Shown here piece after piece: positions 1 through 11,127 of a stretch of 64,000 nt of DNA. Source of the DNA: Takakia lepidozioides (taxonomy: Eukaryota > Streptophyta > Takakiopsida > Takakiales > Takakiaceae); the NCBI GenBank assembly GCA_030704615.1, contig CM060731.1, forward strand, positions 34,286,001-34,350,000, given 5' to 3'. Position 1 is the stretch's first letter. Each line of letters begins with the position of its first letter. The position numbers were made by a program, and so were the translations under genes. Under the pieces are notes generated by a model that saw only the letters and a list, made by a program, of their open reading frames with translations, was not told where the DNA came from and ran no database searches.

Positions 1-591
1 AGTATGAGGGTTAAACAACAAAACCTCATTAACAGCCTCTTTTGTTTCAAAGATGATAGAGAAAAACCCCATTCCTTTGGCATGGCAGAACAGCTGCCTC
101 AATTCTCCATTACCGCCAAGGTGTCTAATGGCCCAATCCCTGACTGTTGCCCTATCCATTTTTTTCCCCGGAAAGTGAATGAGGATACCTGTCTCTTCCA
201 TTGTTGTGACTCTTCTTTGCAGTTCTGAGATGTTCATATTGATCATGGGGTAGTCCTTGTCCAGATCATCTTGATTAAGAGCGCTCTCTTCTTCCCAGTC
301 TGCTGGTGGTTCCTCCAAAATTGGAGGGTTTGGAAAGTTCGGAATGAAGGAGTTTAGCCTGGGCATTTTGAGAAGTGGTTGGGGAGGAGAGAGAGGGTTG
401 GTGGGAATGGGAGGGGAGGGATGTCTTACTGAACCATTGGCAGAAGCTATCCTGGATCGAGCTTGGTGTCCCATAAAAAAGCCCGTACCAGACAACGGGG
501 TGGGTCTTCTGTGTTGACTCCGTTGCCCTCTGATGTTCCCACGAGTCGCCATCTTCTCGTTGTTACGCAACTGGTTGCTTCCGTGAGCCAT
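1..591 (-). CDS. LINE ORF1 (nucleic-acid-binding, DUF4283-like), partial, runs off left edge
   Basis: Reading the minus strand from the ATG at 591 gives 197 codons without a stop, still open at base 1. The first ~110 residues are basic and proline-rich. From about residue 115 there is a compact globular segment with motifs TGILIHFPGKKMD, VRDWAIRHLGG and LFCHAKGMGFFSIIFET. The same segment recurs in the + strand ORF at 57220 (GVLLHFPGRLMN, VREWALVHFGG, LFCLPKGTGFFAVMFET), which is followed there by a CCHC zinc knuckle. This is the layout of plant LINE ORF1 proteins, which bind the element RNA. The endonuclease/RT ORF would lie left of the window. The uninterrupted frame suggests a fairly young copy. 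A host DUF4283 gene is possible but less likely. Confidence 0.72.
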   Translation of the reverse strand, partial: MAHGSNQLRNNEKMATRGNIRGQRSQHRRPTPLSGTGFFMGHQARSRIASANGSVRHPSPPIPTNPLSPPQPLLKMPRLNSFIPNFPNPPILEEPPADWEEESALNQDDLDKDYPMINMNISELQRRVTTMEETGILIHFPGKKMDRATVRDWAIRHLGGNGELRQLFCHAKGMGFFSIIFETKEAVNEVLLFNPHT

Positions 592-1020
592 AGTTAACAG
601 ATGCGGAAAAAACAGAAGGTGTTTTAAGGACCCCGCTGGGTGTGAGGGATATGGAGCTTAAGAGAGGGGTTGGCGGAAGAAGTAGAGGAGGGGGGGTATA
701 GGCGGGAAATGTCACTGTAGAAAGCGAACGGCTTAAAAGCTAAAGGCGGCTGTGGTGGGAGGATTAGGGATGATGCAGGTAACCGAGATGGAGATGAAAG
801 GAAGCAAGGTGTTAGGATGAACACCGTAGAAGAAAGTATTGAAAGAGAACCAAACAAAAACTTCTAATGTGCATATCATTTGAAAGCTAGGCTTGGGAGT
901 ATTTGCTATTTGATGCAAGTAAAGGAAGCAGGACGTCGATAGGATCTGATAGAGATGGAAGAAGTTTTCAGATGACCGTTGGAGGTTGTCTCGCAGCTCC
1001 GCCATCGCGCCCCCCTTTCA
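592..1020 (-). other. probable LINE 5' untranslated region
   Basis: This stretch lies directly upstream of the minus-strand LINE ORF1 and directly before the start of the + strand gene at 1226. It is C/T-rich on the minus strand and has short open frames but no recognisable protein. The GC-rich edge near 1008-1018 (cgcgcccccctttc) is a candidate 5' end of the LINE. No target-site duplication could be tested because the other end is outside the window. Confidence 0.4.
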
Positions 1021-1028
1021 CTTATATT

Positions 1029-1078
1029 AAAGATCTATAAAAAATAAATATAATAAGATCTGTAAAAAATAAAGATCA
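1029..1078. repeat. short AT-rich tandem repeat, unit ~27 bp
   Basis: Two near-identical units built on agatctRtaaaaaataaa sit side by side, followed by a partial third (aaagatc). They lie between the LINE 5' end and the start of the C9orf78-like gene, that is, in its proximal promoter or 5' UTR. Confidence 0.7.
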
Positions 1079-1225
1079 AGATATGTTACTATTAAACCAG
1101 AGTGTCTGAATAAGAGAGAGAGCAGCTAGGGTTTCACCTTAGGGTTCAATCGTGAGCTTGTTTTGCTTAGGGTTTGGTACCTTGAGGACTGGAGGAGCAC
1201 GGTAGAGTTTGGATGCCGGGTCTTG

Positions 1226-3258
1226 ATGGGTGCAAACAGTAAGCGGTTTCGGAAGCGGGCAGCGAGTGACAGTGACGACAAATCTGCAGATGAAGACGAG
1301 ATTCGGTAAGGTGCCAGGGCCATTTTCAAGGTCATTGTAGTGATTGTTCCTCCCTTGTTTTGAAGATGGCTGGGAATCACACTTGCCTGATTGTACAGAT
1401 CGACACTGGAGGAAGTGAGGTTTCTGCAGAAGCGGAGGGAGCGGCGGGCAGGTGTGGTTGCCAACCAGCTTGCGCAACCGTTGGGCACAGCTCCCAAAGT
1501 CCCCGAGAAGGGTGATGGCGAGGGAGAAGAAGAGCTGGTGTTGCAAGACACCTTTGCTCAGGAAACGGCTGTCACCGTAGAAGACCCCAACATGTAAGTT
1601 GTTTTGTCACTCAAGAGTGGTTATTTCAGGGCGGATACCCTATATACGGGGCTGCTCAACGTGCTTTTCTCCGGAGCGCTGACAATTGCTTGGCAGTAAC
1701 GAAAATGATATCACGATGAAAGAAAACTGTACTTGTAGATGTTCCTTCTCACTACTTATGTCACCCTTACATTTCAACAGGTTGAAGTACATTGAGCAGG
1801 AACTTGCGAAGAAGAGAGGGAGGGAATTGGGCATCGCAGTAGAGGAGGTTAAACCTGCAGAAGACGACCTGTACGTTATTCCTGAGCATCTTAAGGTACT
1901 GTATGAGTCGGAAGACTACTTGTCGTTGTTGGCTGAAATTGATCCAACTATCAAACTATCTAGGGTCTCATAAGTCACAAAATCTGTGCAGTTTTTTCTG
2001 CTGTTACCCGCACCGCAGCACAGTAAGTTGACTCTCAGCATTTGATTGAACTGGAAGTTTTTTCACGGAGTCCGAATGCACTGTCCATTGGGTAGGTGAA
2101 GAGAAGGAATGCTGAGGAAAGTTCCACGCAGTGGACAACTGGGATTGCTGAAGTTCAGCTACCAATTGAGTAAGTCTCTCATGTTTTCAACATCACCTAT
2201 CCTCAAAGCTGTGTAGATTTTAATTTTACGGCCAATTGCATTGTATTCACTGTTAGTTGTATCCAAATACCTTAAGTCCAGCTTGACCGATTAGGGCAGG
2301 AGATTGAGTGCCAGTCACATGCAGTTGGCTGGTCCTTCTGCAGTTTTCTTTTGATCAATTGGGTGATAACTAGGTGTGTGTTTTTTCCCAACCTTCAGAT
2401 ACAAGTTGAAAAATATTGAAGAAACAGAGGCGGCCAAAAAACAGTTGCAAGACAAGCGCCCCTTTGTTGGCCGGGCCAGGTTGGTTCAATCTTGACACTA
2501 ACAGTTTGAATTCCTAGCCATATCTTTCTGATGTCTGTTTCCATGTCAGTGCATCCTGTTTGGCTGTATGAAACTCCTTTCTACTTTGCTTGATTAACAC
2601 TACTCACTACTACATCACGTCTTCATTTGCCAAATGAGTTTTCTTAAGTTGTGAGACAGATAGGGTAGTTATACAGTGAGATTCTGACCTCGCTGAAGGG
2701 ATTACATTTCACTGGGTCAATGGCTGCCAGGCTATGGTATTTGCACTTACAATTGCATTCTTCCCCCACTCTCTTTGTTCCTCCCTCCCTTACATAGACT
2801 TGCACTGTTACAGGGCACAGTCAAGCATTCCATCCAGCTACAGTGCTGACTATTTTCAACGGGGGCGTGAATATGCAGAAAAACTCCGAAGAGGTACACG
2901 CTTACAAGCAATTTTCTGTAGCAGCTCTGTTATTCCGTATTAATGTCCCTTGCAAGTTTACCACATCTGATCTTTCTGTATAATCTCAAACCAACACCTG
3001 TCAGAGTTACACTGTCTAGCTTGATCTACCTCAAATATTTGACTTGATGAAGCCTGAAACTCTTGTAAATTGTCTTTTTCCCCTGGATGGACAGAGCATC
3101 CAGAGCTGTACAAGGATAGGGATGCTCAAGGGGCAGGCCGAGGCTTGGATCCTTCAGGCGAGTTGCATGACATGGGTAACAGGCGCCAAGCTGCCACTGA
3201 TGAGATCATGCTGGAGCGGTTTCGGAAGCGGGAACGGAGCCGCCTGATGCGCAGATGA
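1226..3258 (+). CDS. CSU2: C9orf78 / CSU2 / Tls1-family spliceosomal protein, 7 exons, complete
   Basis: Exons are 1226-1305, 1399-1593, 1781-1895, 2096-2169, 2399-2479, 2814-2893 and 3095-3258. All introns are GT-AG and the 789 nt close to 262 residues. The protein matches the Hep59/C9orf78 family (Arabidopsis CSU2). It has a basic start (KRFRKR), then LEEVRFLQKRRERR, ELVLQDTFAQETAVTVEDPN, KYIEQELAKKRGRE, EDDLYVIPEHLKV, TQWTTGIAEVQLPIEYKLKN, IPSSYSADYFQRGREYAEKL and the tail RRQAATDEIMLERFRKRERS. Human C9orf78 is a spliceosome C-complex component. Arabidopsis CSU2 binds the COP1 coiled coil and tempers COP1 activity, so a nuclear role is expected. I chose the ATG at 1226 because it keeps exon 1 open and gives the basic N-terminus. 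Length is typical for the family. The LINE at 1-1020 sits head to head upstream. Confidence 0.93.
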
Positions 3259-4564
3259 CCACAATCTGTGGCTTTATCTTGTTGCCTTCCCATGGCAGGA
3301 TGCATGAGTTGGTTGTCATCTTGTCTCAGGGCACACCATTGAGCTTGAACAAGTCTACATCGTCCAAGAGCCAGATAGTGCAAAATCAAGGGAGGGATAA
3401 GGAGGCATGGCCTGTGTTTCATCCTCCTGCAAAGGAGGGGGTGGATTAGGAGAACCCAGCCTCCATCTATGACTGTCATAGTAACAGGCAGTCTCGCCAA
3501 GTGGGAGGTGTACGCTTTCCGCGGTTATGCACAAGTACTTGAACATGGGTTTCCAGTCACCATCATCATCATGAAGCTCCTGACTACTGGACTGAGATGC
3601 ACATCCCTATGTTGCCTTTTTGGCAGACCTCAACAAGAGAACTGGGAATGTTTATCTTCTCATATGTATTGTTTAAATGTATTCACCAAGAAAATTGGGG
3701 GCGTTGCTTGGACTATATACAGGCATCCAGCACGGATGTTTTGGGTCCTGATCTGAAGGGTAGGAAGTTTCTGTCTCAATTGTGTGAATTGCTGATTTTG
3801 TACAGTAAAAGTTGCAAAAGGTTATGGATTTTTTGTCAAAATTGACTGGTTTGCTTGGATGGTACTGGCACTCAGTAGTCTTGAATGAAATTCAGGGTTT
3901 CCAGCTCTCCAGCACCCAATTTGAGCTTCTCCCATAATTATTTAACTATCAAAAAATAACGATGTAGTCCAAGCATACATTATCATTGTTCTTTCGCAAG
4001 CACATGTTGTTTCTTAGATAACGGACAATCCACTTTGGAGTTGCCCAAGATTAGCCACAAATTGGTTCACAATCCCCACTATTTATACAATATCTAGCTT
4101 TGTACTTTGTACACACGGAGCACATTGATAAGGAATATCTCTAATTGTCTCCAAGTCTACCATACTCACAACCACTGTTGGGCGGGTATGTTACTTGGGA
4201 CATGACCTACAGTCAGGACTTGTCCTTATGAAAACAGATTAAAAGCCTCCTGGCCCAGGCTTCTAAGGAAATCAAGCTTTTGGTAGTCAGGCTTTTTTCC
4301 CTAGCAATTTTGTTAGTAAGTCCACCTAGGGGAGCCTCTGCCTGCCCTTTTTTGTGTTTCAAGCCCTAAAACCTCTAGGCTCTCCCTCTTTGTTTGGGCG
4401 TGCTCCAACCTCCAGGCAAGCCTCTCGTGGGAGTCCCAGTGGACCGGTACGCTGGTACGCCTGGCAAGCTCGTCTTTCTTTCCTGTTCGTGCCCTTCCAG
4501 CTGCCCTTCATTTCCTTTCAAACCCTAAAACATGTCCCTCATTTTTGGACGTGCTTCTAGGCTC
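3259..4564. other. intergenic: 3' UTR of the C9orf78-like gene, then unassigned sequence
   Basis: The first few hundred bases after the stop probably form the 3' UTR. No further exon of the gene and no other protein signature is seen. The T-rich stretches have no clear poly(A) signal that I can assign with confidence. The part from 4351 contains the diverged direct repeat listed separately. Confidence 0.6.
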
Positions 4565-4580
4565 AAGCAAGCTCTCCGGT
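4351..4580. repeat. diverged direct repeat, two arms ~70 bp
   Basis: The arm at about 4357-4425 (tttcaagccctaaaacctct, then a Tttgg-cgtgct core and caggcaagcctct) is echoed at about 4518-4580 (tttcaaaccctaaaacatgt, then tttttggacgtgct and caagcaagctct). Order and spacing of the shared words are kept although point differences are many. Origin unknown. Confidence 0.4.
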
Positions 4581-5203
4581 ATTTGGCGCAATTCCAGCTT
4601 CAAGGATATTGGCATGGACCTCCTTACCTTTTTCAAGGGCTCCTTGGCTAGCACATGCATTGAGAATACGTCACCTGTTGGGTGTCATCCCTTCTTGCTG
4701 CATTTGCTCATAGATCTCAAAAGCCTCAAACCCACACCCACGTTTGGCATATCTTGCTATCATTATAGTCCACGTTTAGGCATTTTATCAAATACTTGCC
4801 GTGCATCCACCAGGCTCCCACATTTGGCATACAAGTTGACAAGGGTGTTGAGTAGACAGATATTTGGCTCAAATCCATTTTGGATAATGTGGGCATGCAC
4901 TTGCCAGCTTTCCGTTTGTAGGTCTTTACTCTTGATACACCCTTGTAAAATGCACAAGTATTGGAGTCTGCCAAAGTGAATTGTTGGTTCAAAACGTGCA
5001 GTGCCTGGGTTGATTTGTTCTGCCTTACACGGTGTACCCACAGCCACAGCAGTGCCAGAAAAGTTCTTATTGAGTCCCTCTCCTGATCCTGTTTCAAAAG
5101 CATTTGTTGTCGAGGTGCCAGATTCAAACAACTGCGCCTGATTCGACCCGGCCATCCTGCATGACTCAAAATCTTTACCTACAAACTTACAATCAACTGG
5201 CAT
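4565..5203 (-). pseudogene. PLS-class pentatricopeptide repeat (PPR) gene relic
   Basis: The minus strand encodes a leader and then PPR motifs: LQYLCILQGCIKSKDL, VHAHIIQNGFEPNICLLN, LVNLYAKCGSLVDARQVFDK. After a frameshift near 4765 it continues WTIMIARYAKRGCGFEAFEI, YEQMQQEGMTPN, an in-frame TGA near 4670, then LNACASQGALEKGKEVHANI. These are consecutive 35-residue repeats of the organelle RNA-editing type. An intact gene would run to many more repeats and usually end in E/DYW domains; here the homology stops near 4565. The frameshift, the stop and the truncation mark it as non-functional. Confidence 0.85.
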
Positions 5204-6308
5204 ATTGTATTCCTAGCTCATTTATAAGTCAAGAGAATATCTCTCAAAGAAGATGGGCTTGGGGCTACGCATGAAGAGCTTAAAAATTGCTAGTCTTATA
5301 GTTACAGAATAAGTGGTACGTACTAATGCTACATGTTTGGGTTGGAACCCATGAATAGTCAAGACAATACCAGACAATACGGATTGGAGCTTCACTAACT
5401 GTAGTTGTAAGAAGTCACTTCTTTTCATTTTTCATTTTTAATTTCATATGACATGGTTGTGTGAAAGGTAAAAAATCTGTCAACCTGTCATGTGTAACAA
5501 CTTGCAGCCCAACAAATCTTGGCAGTCATGATTTGCATCACTTGCTCACTCAATACAAGGAAAATGAAACCTACTCAAAGAACATTCAGAACCAAGATCT
5601 TTACAATTTCAGATTTGAAATTGCTTTCTTGGGAGAGCTGGTTACACAAAAGTAAAAAACTTGCCGCGTACAAGGCAATGTTCACCGCAATCACACCTCT
5701 TCAGATACTATTTCCATGAAAAACCTTGTCCGAACTTCAGACATGCTAGACAAGTCTACCTCCAATCCAAAAGATGGATGAGAAAGAATGGTCAATACAT
5801 CTACAATGTTTACACCAAGTGATGGAGTGCCGGCGTGCCACCCCACTCATTACCAAGAAATCCCAACCAAGTGCCACAGGAGGGAGGTAAGGTCGGTGCT
5901 ACAAAGAAACTGTGACCTACAACTTGGGAGTTGTCCATACATCCACAGTACACAACTGTAATTAGAGGGCACCTGAGTCCTGACTGTATATTAGAAACAT
6001 TTATGACTACAGGCTCCACCAAATAACCTTGATTCTTTGCAGCAACTTTGTAGCACCCAAGCAAAGCAGACTTGGCTTTAACCTTAACCCCGACTTTAGC
6101 CCAGAGCTTGCCGTGACTCCGGCAGCTCGCAACTCAGATCTTCCAGCAGAAATCCCAGAGACAATTCTTGTTTCTTACATAGGGATGTAAAATGGAGGAA
6201 AAATGAGTGTCATCGATAAGGCTCACCCTTCCTCTCTCTCCCCACCCTCACTCAAAACTGGGGTGCAGTGCCTTGGGCGAGCAAAGTACACCCCTCTCAG
6301 TCTTTTCT
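5204..6308. other. intergenic, 3' side of CCC1
   Basis: No protein family is recognisable. The right part is presumably the 3' UTR of the CCC1 gene, whose stop codon is at 6309-6311. A minus-strand open frame at 5810-6064 has no recognisable motif and is probably chance. Confidence 0.5.
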
Positions 6309-9300
6309 CTATGTGAAGATGGTGACTACATCTCGTCGATAGCCACGCACCATGAGGAGCCTGGGGATGCTTTCCACAAGCAAGTCCATGTACTCCATGT
6401 AGCAAAATGAGGGATGGCGGGGAGGTGGTGGTGGCAGACTGACCAAAACCACTGCTGCTGTTCGCGAATACCGCAATATGATTGAGTTCAGCTTCAAAGT
6501 TGTGTATAGAAACTTGTTCACCTGGTCAGCCATCACCAAGGCAACTTTGAAGGGGAAGTATCTCCTGTCTCCAGTGTCTACAATGGTGCAGGAAAATATG
6601 AGAGCAAAGAAGGGAGGGAGAGAGAAATTCCCCATTTCTGTGGAACCTAGGGACCTACAAAGAGAGTAGGGAAAATATCAGACAGACACACAAAGAACAG
6701 AGGGTTTTTTCCTCACCTGCTGCTCATTGAATGAGTTGTACTCATCTTCATGCTGGCTGCTGCTGGCGCCTGCCTTCTTCACTTCACCAGCATGTTGTGC
6801 TATCCGCTTGCGTGCTTTGGAGAATGCTTCCATAGCATCTTCACGTCCTGTCTCCTCAGAGGCCTCCTCAGAGGCCTCACGATCCTCCTGGTGAGCATCC
6901 CATGACTTCATTGTCACCACTATAACCTCTGCTCGCATTCGAAGATCGTATAAAAACTTTTTCACATCGGCTTTCAACTCTTCAGCCTCTGTGTCCTCTT
7001 CGGCAATGCAAAACACCTGTGCATTGTAGGTATAGTGTAAGAGGCACAACTATACACGGTACTCAATGTCTAGCACTGATTTCCTTGAATTTTTCTCCCT
7101 GTCTTTGCTAACCAGTAACAACAACTGATGGCAAAGCTGTACTGCGGACTGTTGACTTACAGTTTATGCACTTTACTTCAAGAGAATGGCTTGTGGGCTT
7201 GGAAGTATGTGACAGTTGAAAGTTACATTTAAGCATACCTGAATCTTGCAGCTCTCAAAACTGTCTTTTGCACGCAGCAACTGGGACAACAACAACATGA
7301 GGCCACCATCGCGCACTATCCAATACAGATCAATAGTCCCGTACTGCTTCTGGAACTCTCCTGGCCACTCATCAAGACCCTTCACTATAACCACCGCCTT
7401 GTTTGCAGTAGAGCAATCATTGATGATGCTCACAAAGTTGTTTGGAATGTTGCTGTGTCGCTCCTCCCTCCATATCTCCGGGTAGCGCATGCACACAATG
7501 TTTGGCTTCAAGTTTGCAAGCCCCATGGTCTGAACGATCCCCCGGAACCCGTCCACCATATTGCCAGCTACAATGACCTCTGCTACCCCCTCACACTTTT
7601 TGTAGTCGATATAGGTGCTCAGAAGTCGGCATGCCTGAAGCAACCAAACCCATTCATTCATTTTCCCTTCAAAGTTCCAAAAGAGGTCGTTTCATGCATA
7701 TTTTCCCGAGTCTAGTGGCTCTGGCCCTGTATCTCCTACATGGAGGCAGAACTCAATTTCATCCCCATTTGTGAGGGTTGTAAAGCTAACATTGTAAGTC
7801 ACAAGAGAGTTGGTAGCGTTTCAATATGTCTTTAGGCTGGGCCACCAACTTTTGTATAAGAGAATCTTTCTCTGGGAAATATCTGACAGGCACCTCATAA
7901 TCCTTCCCTAAAATTGTCCACCATATTATACTTCAACAATCTCCCCAAACAGAATGTCCAGGAGAAGCTTGCTGCTTCCATACACTAAAGAGATACAAAA
8001 ACTGCAAGAAAGTGTTGTGTGAAAATGAAATCTGCTGACTCTCATGAACTGGCCGAGGCCATCCGTTTAAGCAAAACCTGAAAAGTCAAGGAAGTCTGCA
8101 ATCTCACCTGTCGGGCGTCCTCGGCTTTCTCCTCGTAATCACCTTCCATGATCGAAGCGAAAATTGACATACCGCGCCCCTTCTTTTTCATACAATTGGC
8201 AAAGTCTGCCAGCTTTGGGTGGCAAGGTACATCATGGGGCAGAATACCCCATGGCTTGCAGAAGATGAGAGGGATAGGGTACCAGTTCTTTGGATGCACT
8301 TGATTAGCTGCAGCACAACCATCACTGAGTCAAACCTCTATAATATCTGTACCAAAAATGAATAGCTTGCCTACAATCGAAGAGTTGACAGGAGTGCCTG
8401 TTGCATCCAAAGAGCCTTCAACACTTCAAATGCTTCAAGATTTACGTCATTTGTCACAAAGAAAGGAAGAGCGAAACCTCCAAAGGAACGGAGACTACGC
8501 AAGGCAAGTTGAAAGTAGGCACTTTTGAAACCGTCCCCCCAGTCACCACCTTTGCCCTTGATGCTGACATACCAATAGAGCAGACTGGCCAGTGCCAGTG
8601 ACACAGTTGTAAATTCCCATGATATCAAGAACATTATAGCTGCCAAAATACCACATACATATGTTAAAGTGCTTTCTTTGAACGGTTTTAAGAGAGCAAA
8701 GAAGCTTAAGCACTCCAGCTGGAAAGTGAATTCCTTCCGATGTGAAGGAATGGGAAAAACATCACCTTTCAAACTGCAAAAACAGGTCACCAAATGCTTT
8801 GGAACCAAAGGAGACCTTCGTTATATCTCACTGTGTCAGAGCTCCACCAGTAAGATATATGCTCATTAAGTTTCAGCATTGTACTAAAAACCAAAACATA
8901 ACTCAAAAAGTACCTATACAAAGAATGGCGCCAACAAGCGAGAAGCTCCAATGGTGGAACTTGAAACGAGGACGCCAGCTGGGTGCATCTAGCAGGTCAA
9001 GCAGGAGGCATGACAAGTTTACCCCGCCATAGCAAAGTAAAAAGAACATGGTAATGATGGGAGTAATCAGGTCCAAATTGCCAAGAATGACACAGCTGGC
9101 ACAGATCAGCATGGTAAAAAGTGTTGCCAGGTGGGGCTCTGTGTTGTCTGGTGCCTTGAAGTATTTCAAAATAGGCAGAATATCGTCATTGGCTATGGCC
9201 GCTAGAAGCCGGGGTGCCCCTGTTAGGCTCTGGAGGGCGGCCCCAAGAGTGGACAGGATCACTCCTACTTGCACTGGCCAAGCTACCGGCCACGCCACTG

Positions 9301-11063
9301 TTGCTGTTAAAAGCCTGGTAACAAACAGAAGACATATGAAAACTTGGGAGGGACAGGCATCTTCACAACAAAGCTACTTCTACTTAAGAGGGTGAGCCTG
9401 GTTGACAAACCTCTGTATAGCTTGTCCACTTTAGAGAACTTCAAAAGAAGCACATGCCTAGACTAAACGACGGGGGGACTGGAGGCATTACAATGAGAAA
9501 GAATGTACTCAAGAGTACGCCATTTTGCCCCTTGTGGCCCCGCGCCCAGTTTGAAACCAAAGGGACAGAACCTACCTCCGTCAGGGGCTGACATTGGTAG
9601 TAAGACTTACCTTTATAAATAGAATTAATTCGGGTTTTCCAGATATTCTCTAGAAATCCCTTCACACAAGCATCAATCTGCTGTGTGTGATTACAATGAG
9701 AAAGAGAAACAAGGAGAGGAAATAGACCAATAAAACCATGCGTCTCAGTACCTTTTGTCCATCAACACATGCTCGAAGTGAAGATGGAGGAAAAGGAGGA
9801 GAGGCGAGGAAGTAGATAGGAAATGTCACCTATTGGTCAACAGCTCCTCCCGGGATGCCACAGCCCCAAACATAATAACAGAGATCAGATACAATATAGT
9901 CGTTGACACAATGGCTGACAAAGTGCCCATTGGAATCGAGCGTTGGGTATCCAACAAAGAGCCGGAACGATTTGAGCCTGCCATGATTCCAGTCACCGCT
10001 GGGAAGAAAAGGCCCAATAAAGCACTGCAAGTCCCACCCATCGAACGAATGAATGACTTCACATCCACTTCTAAGCCATGACATTCTCTCATTTCAAAAA
10101 CTGTCAGTCCCAAAAATACTAGTGGGTGACACAATTTGCAGGATCATGAACAGTGTTGAGCTTTAGATGTCTTCTTAACATGTTACCTTCATCAGTTGCA
10201 GATGTCCAATCTTCAGTGCTACACTATCAACTCTCTCTTTTTACTTGTATCTCTTACAGTCAGGTCCATGGCCACAAGGCTACGGCAAATAACATCTTAT
10301 GAGTACATTCTTACAGTTGGGTCTTGCCCAAACTGGGCATGTGGTCTATGGCACAAGGCTGTGGCAAACAACGTTTTAATGAGTACATTCTTATGGTTGG
10401 GTTTTGTCTCATCCCTCTTTTGCCCTAATGTAGTCACTGCTACTGACCTTATCTAGATCTTCAACCCTTAAGCTTCAGAAAAAATAATCTCATCACAAGG
10501 CAGGGCACACAGTTGCATACTCAAAATTCCAGTAGATAGCGCCAGTAGGGTCAGGTATGCCAGCTCGATTTGTGTGCTGATATTCAGAGCCCCAGTTATC
10601 TTTCAATGTGGCCAACTTCAGCCCCGTCACTCCCGCTGCCGCAAATCAAGTCAACAAAAGATAAGCTGACATGTATAGACTTTCCATTAAGAAGTTCCTG
10701 CCATTGAAGTGTAAATGCAACTTCTGGTACATCAAGTTCAACCACCTGTCATACTCTCCATTTGTTGAAACACACAACACCCAATAGGATGGGAACAGAG
10801 CAGAGAAGTAACCAACACACCTTGGCGGAGCCCCTGTTATAGATTGATGAAGCAATAAAGGCGCAAAGGGGACCACAGAGAGAGCACGTACTCATAAGAC
10901 TTTTTTTGCCATAGCCTTGTGGCCAGAAAAATTAGTCTAATTAACTCGGAGCTTCCATTGTTGGGACATGAGCCCGCGTTGCTCCGGAGCTGAGTATCCT
11001 AACCATCTAGAGTACAATGGAGGCTGACCACAGAGAGAGTTCATACCATCCACAGGGGTCCTC

Positions 11064-11127
<64 letters not shown>

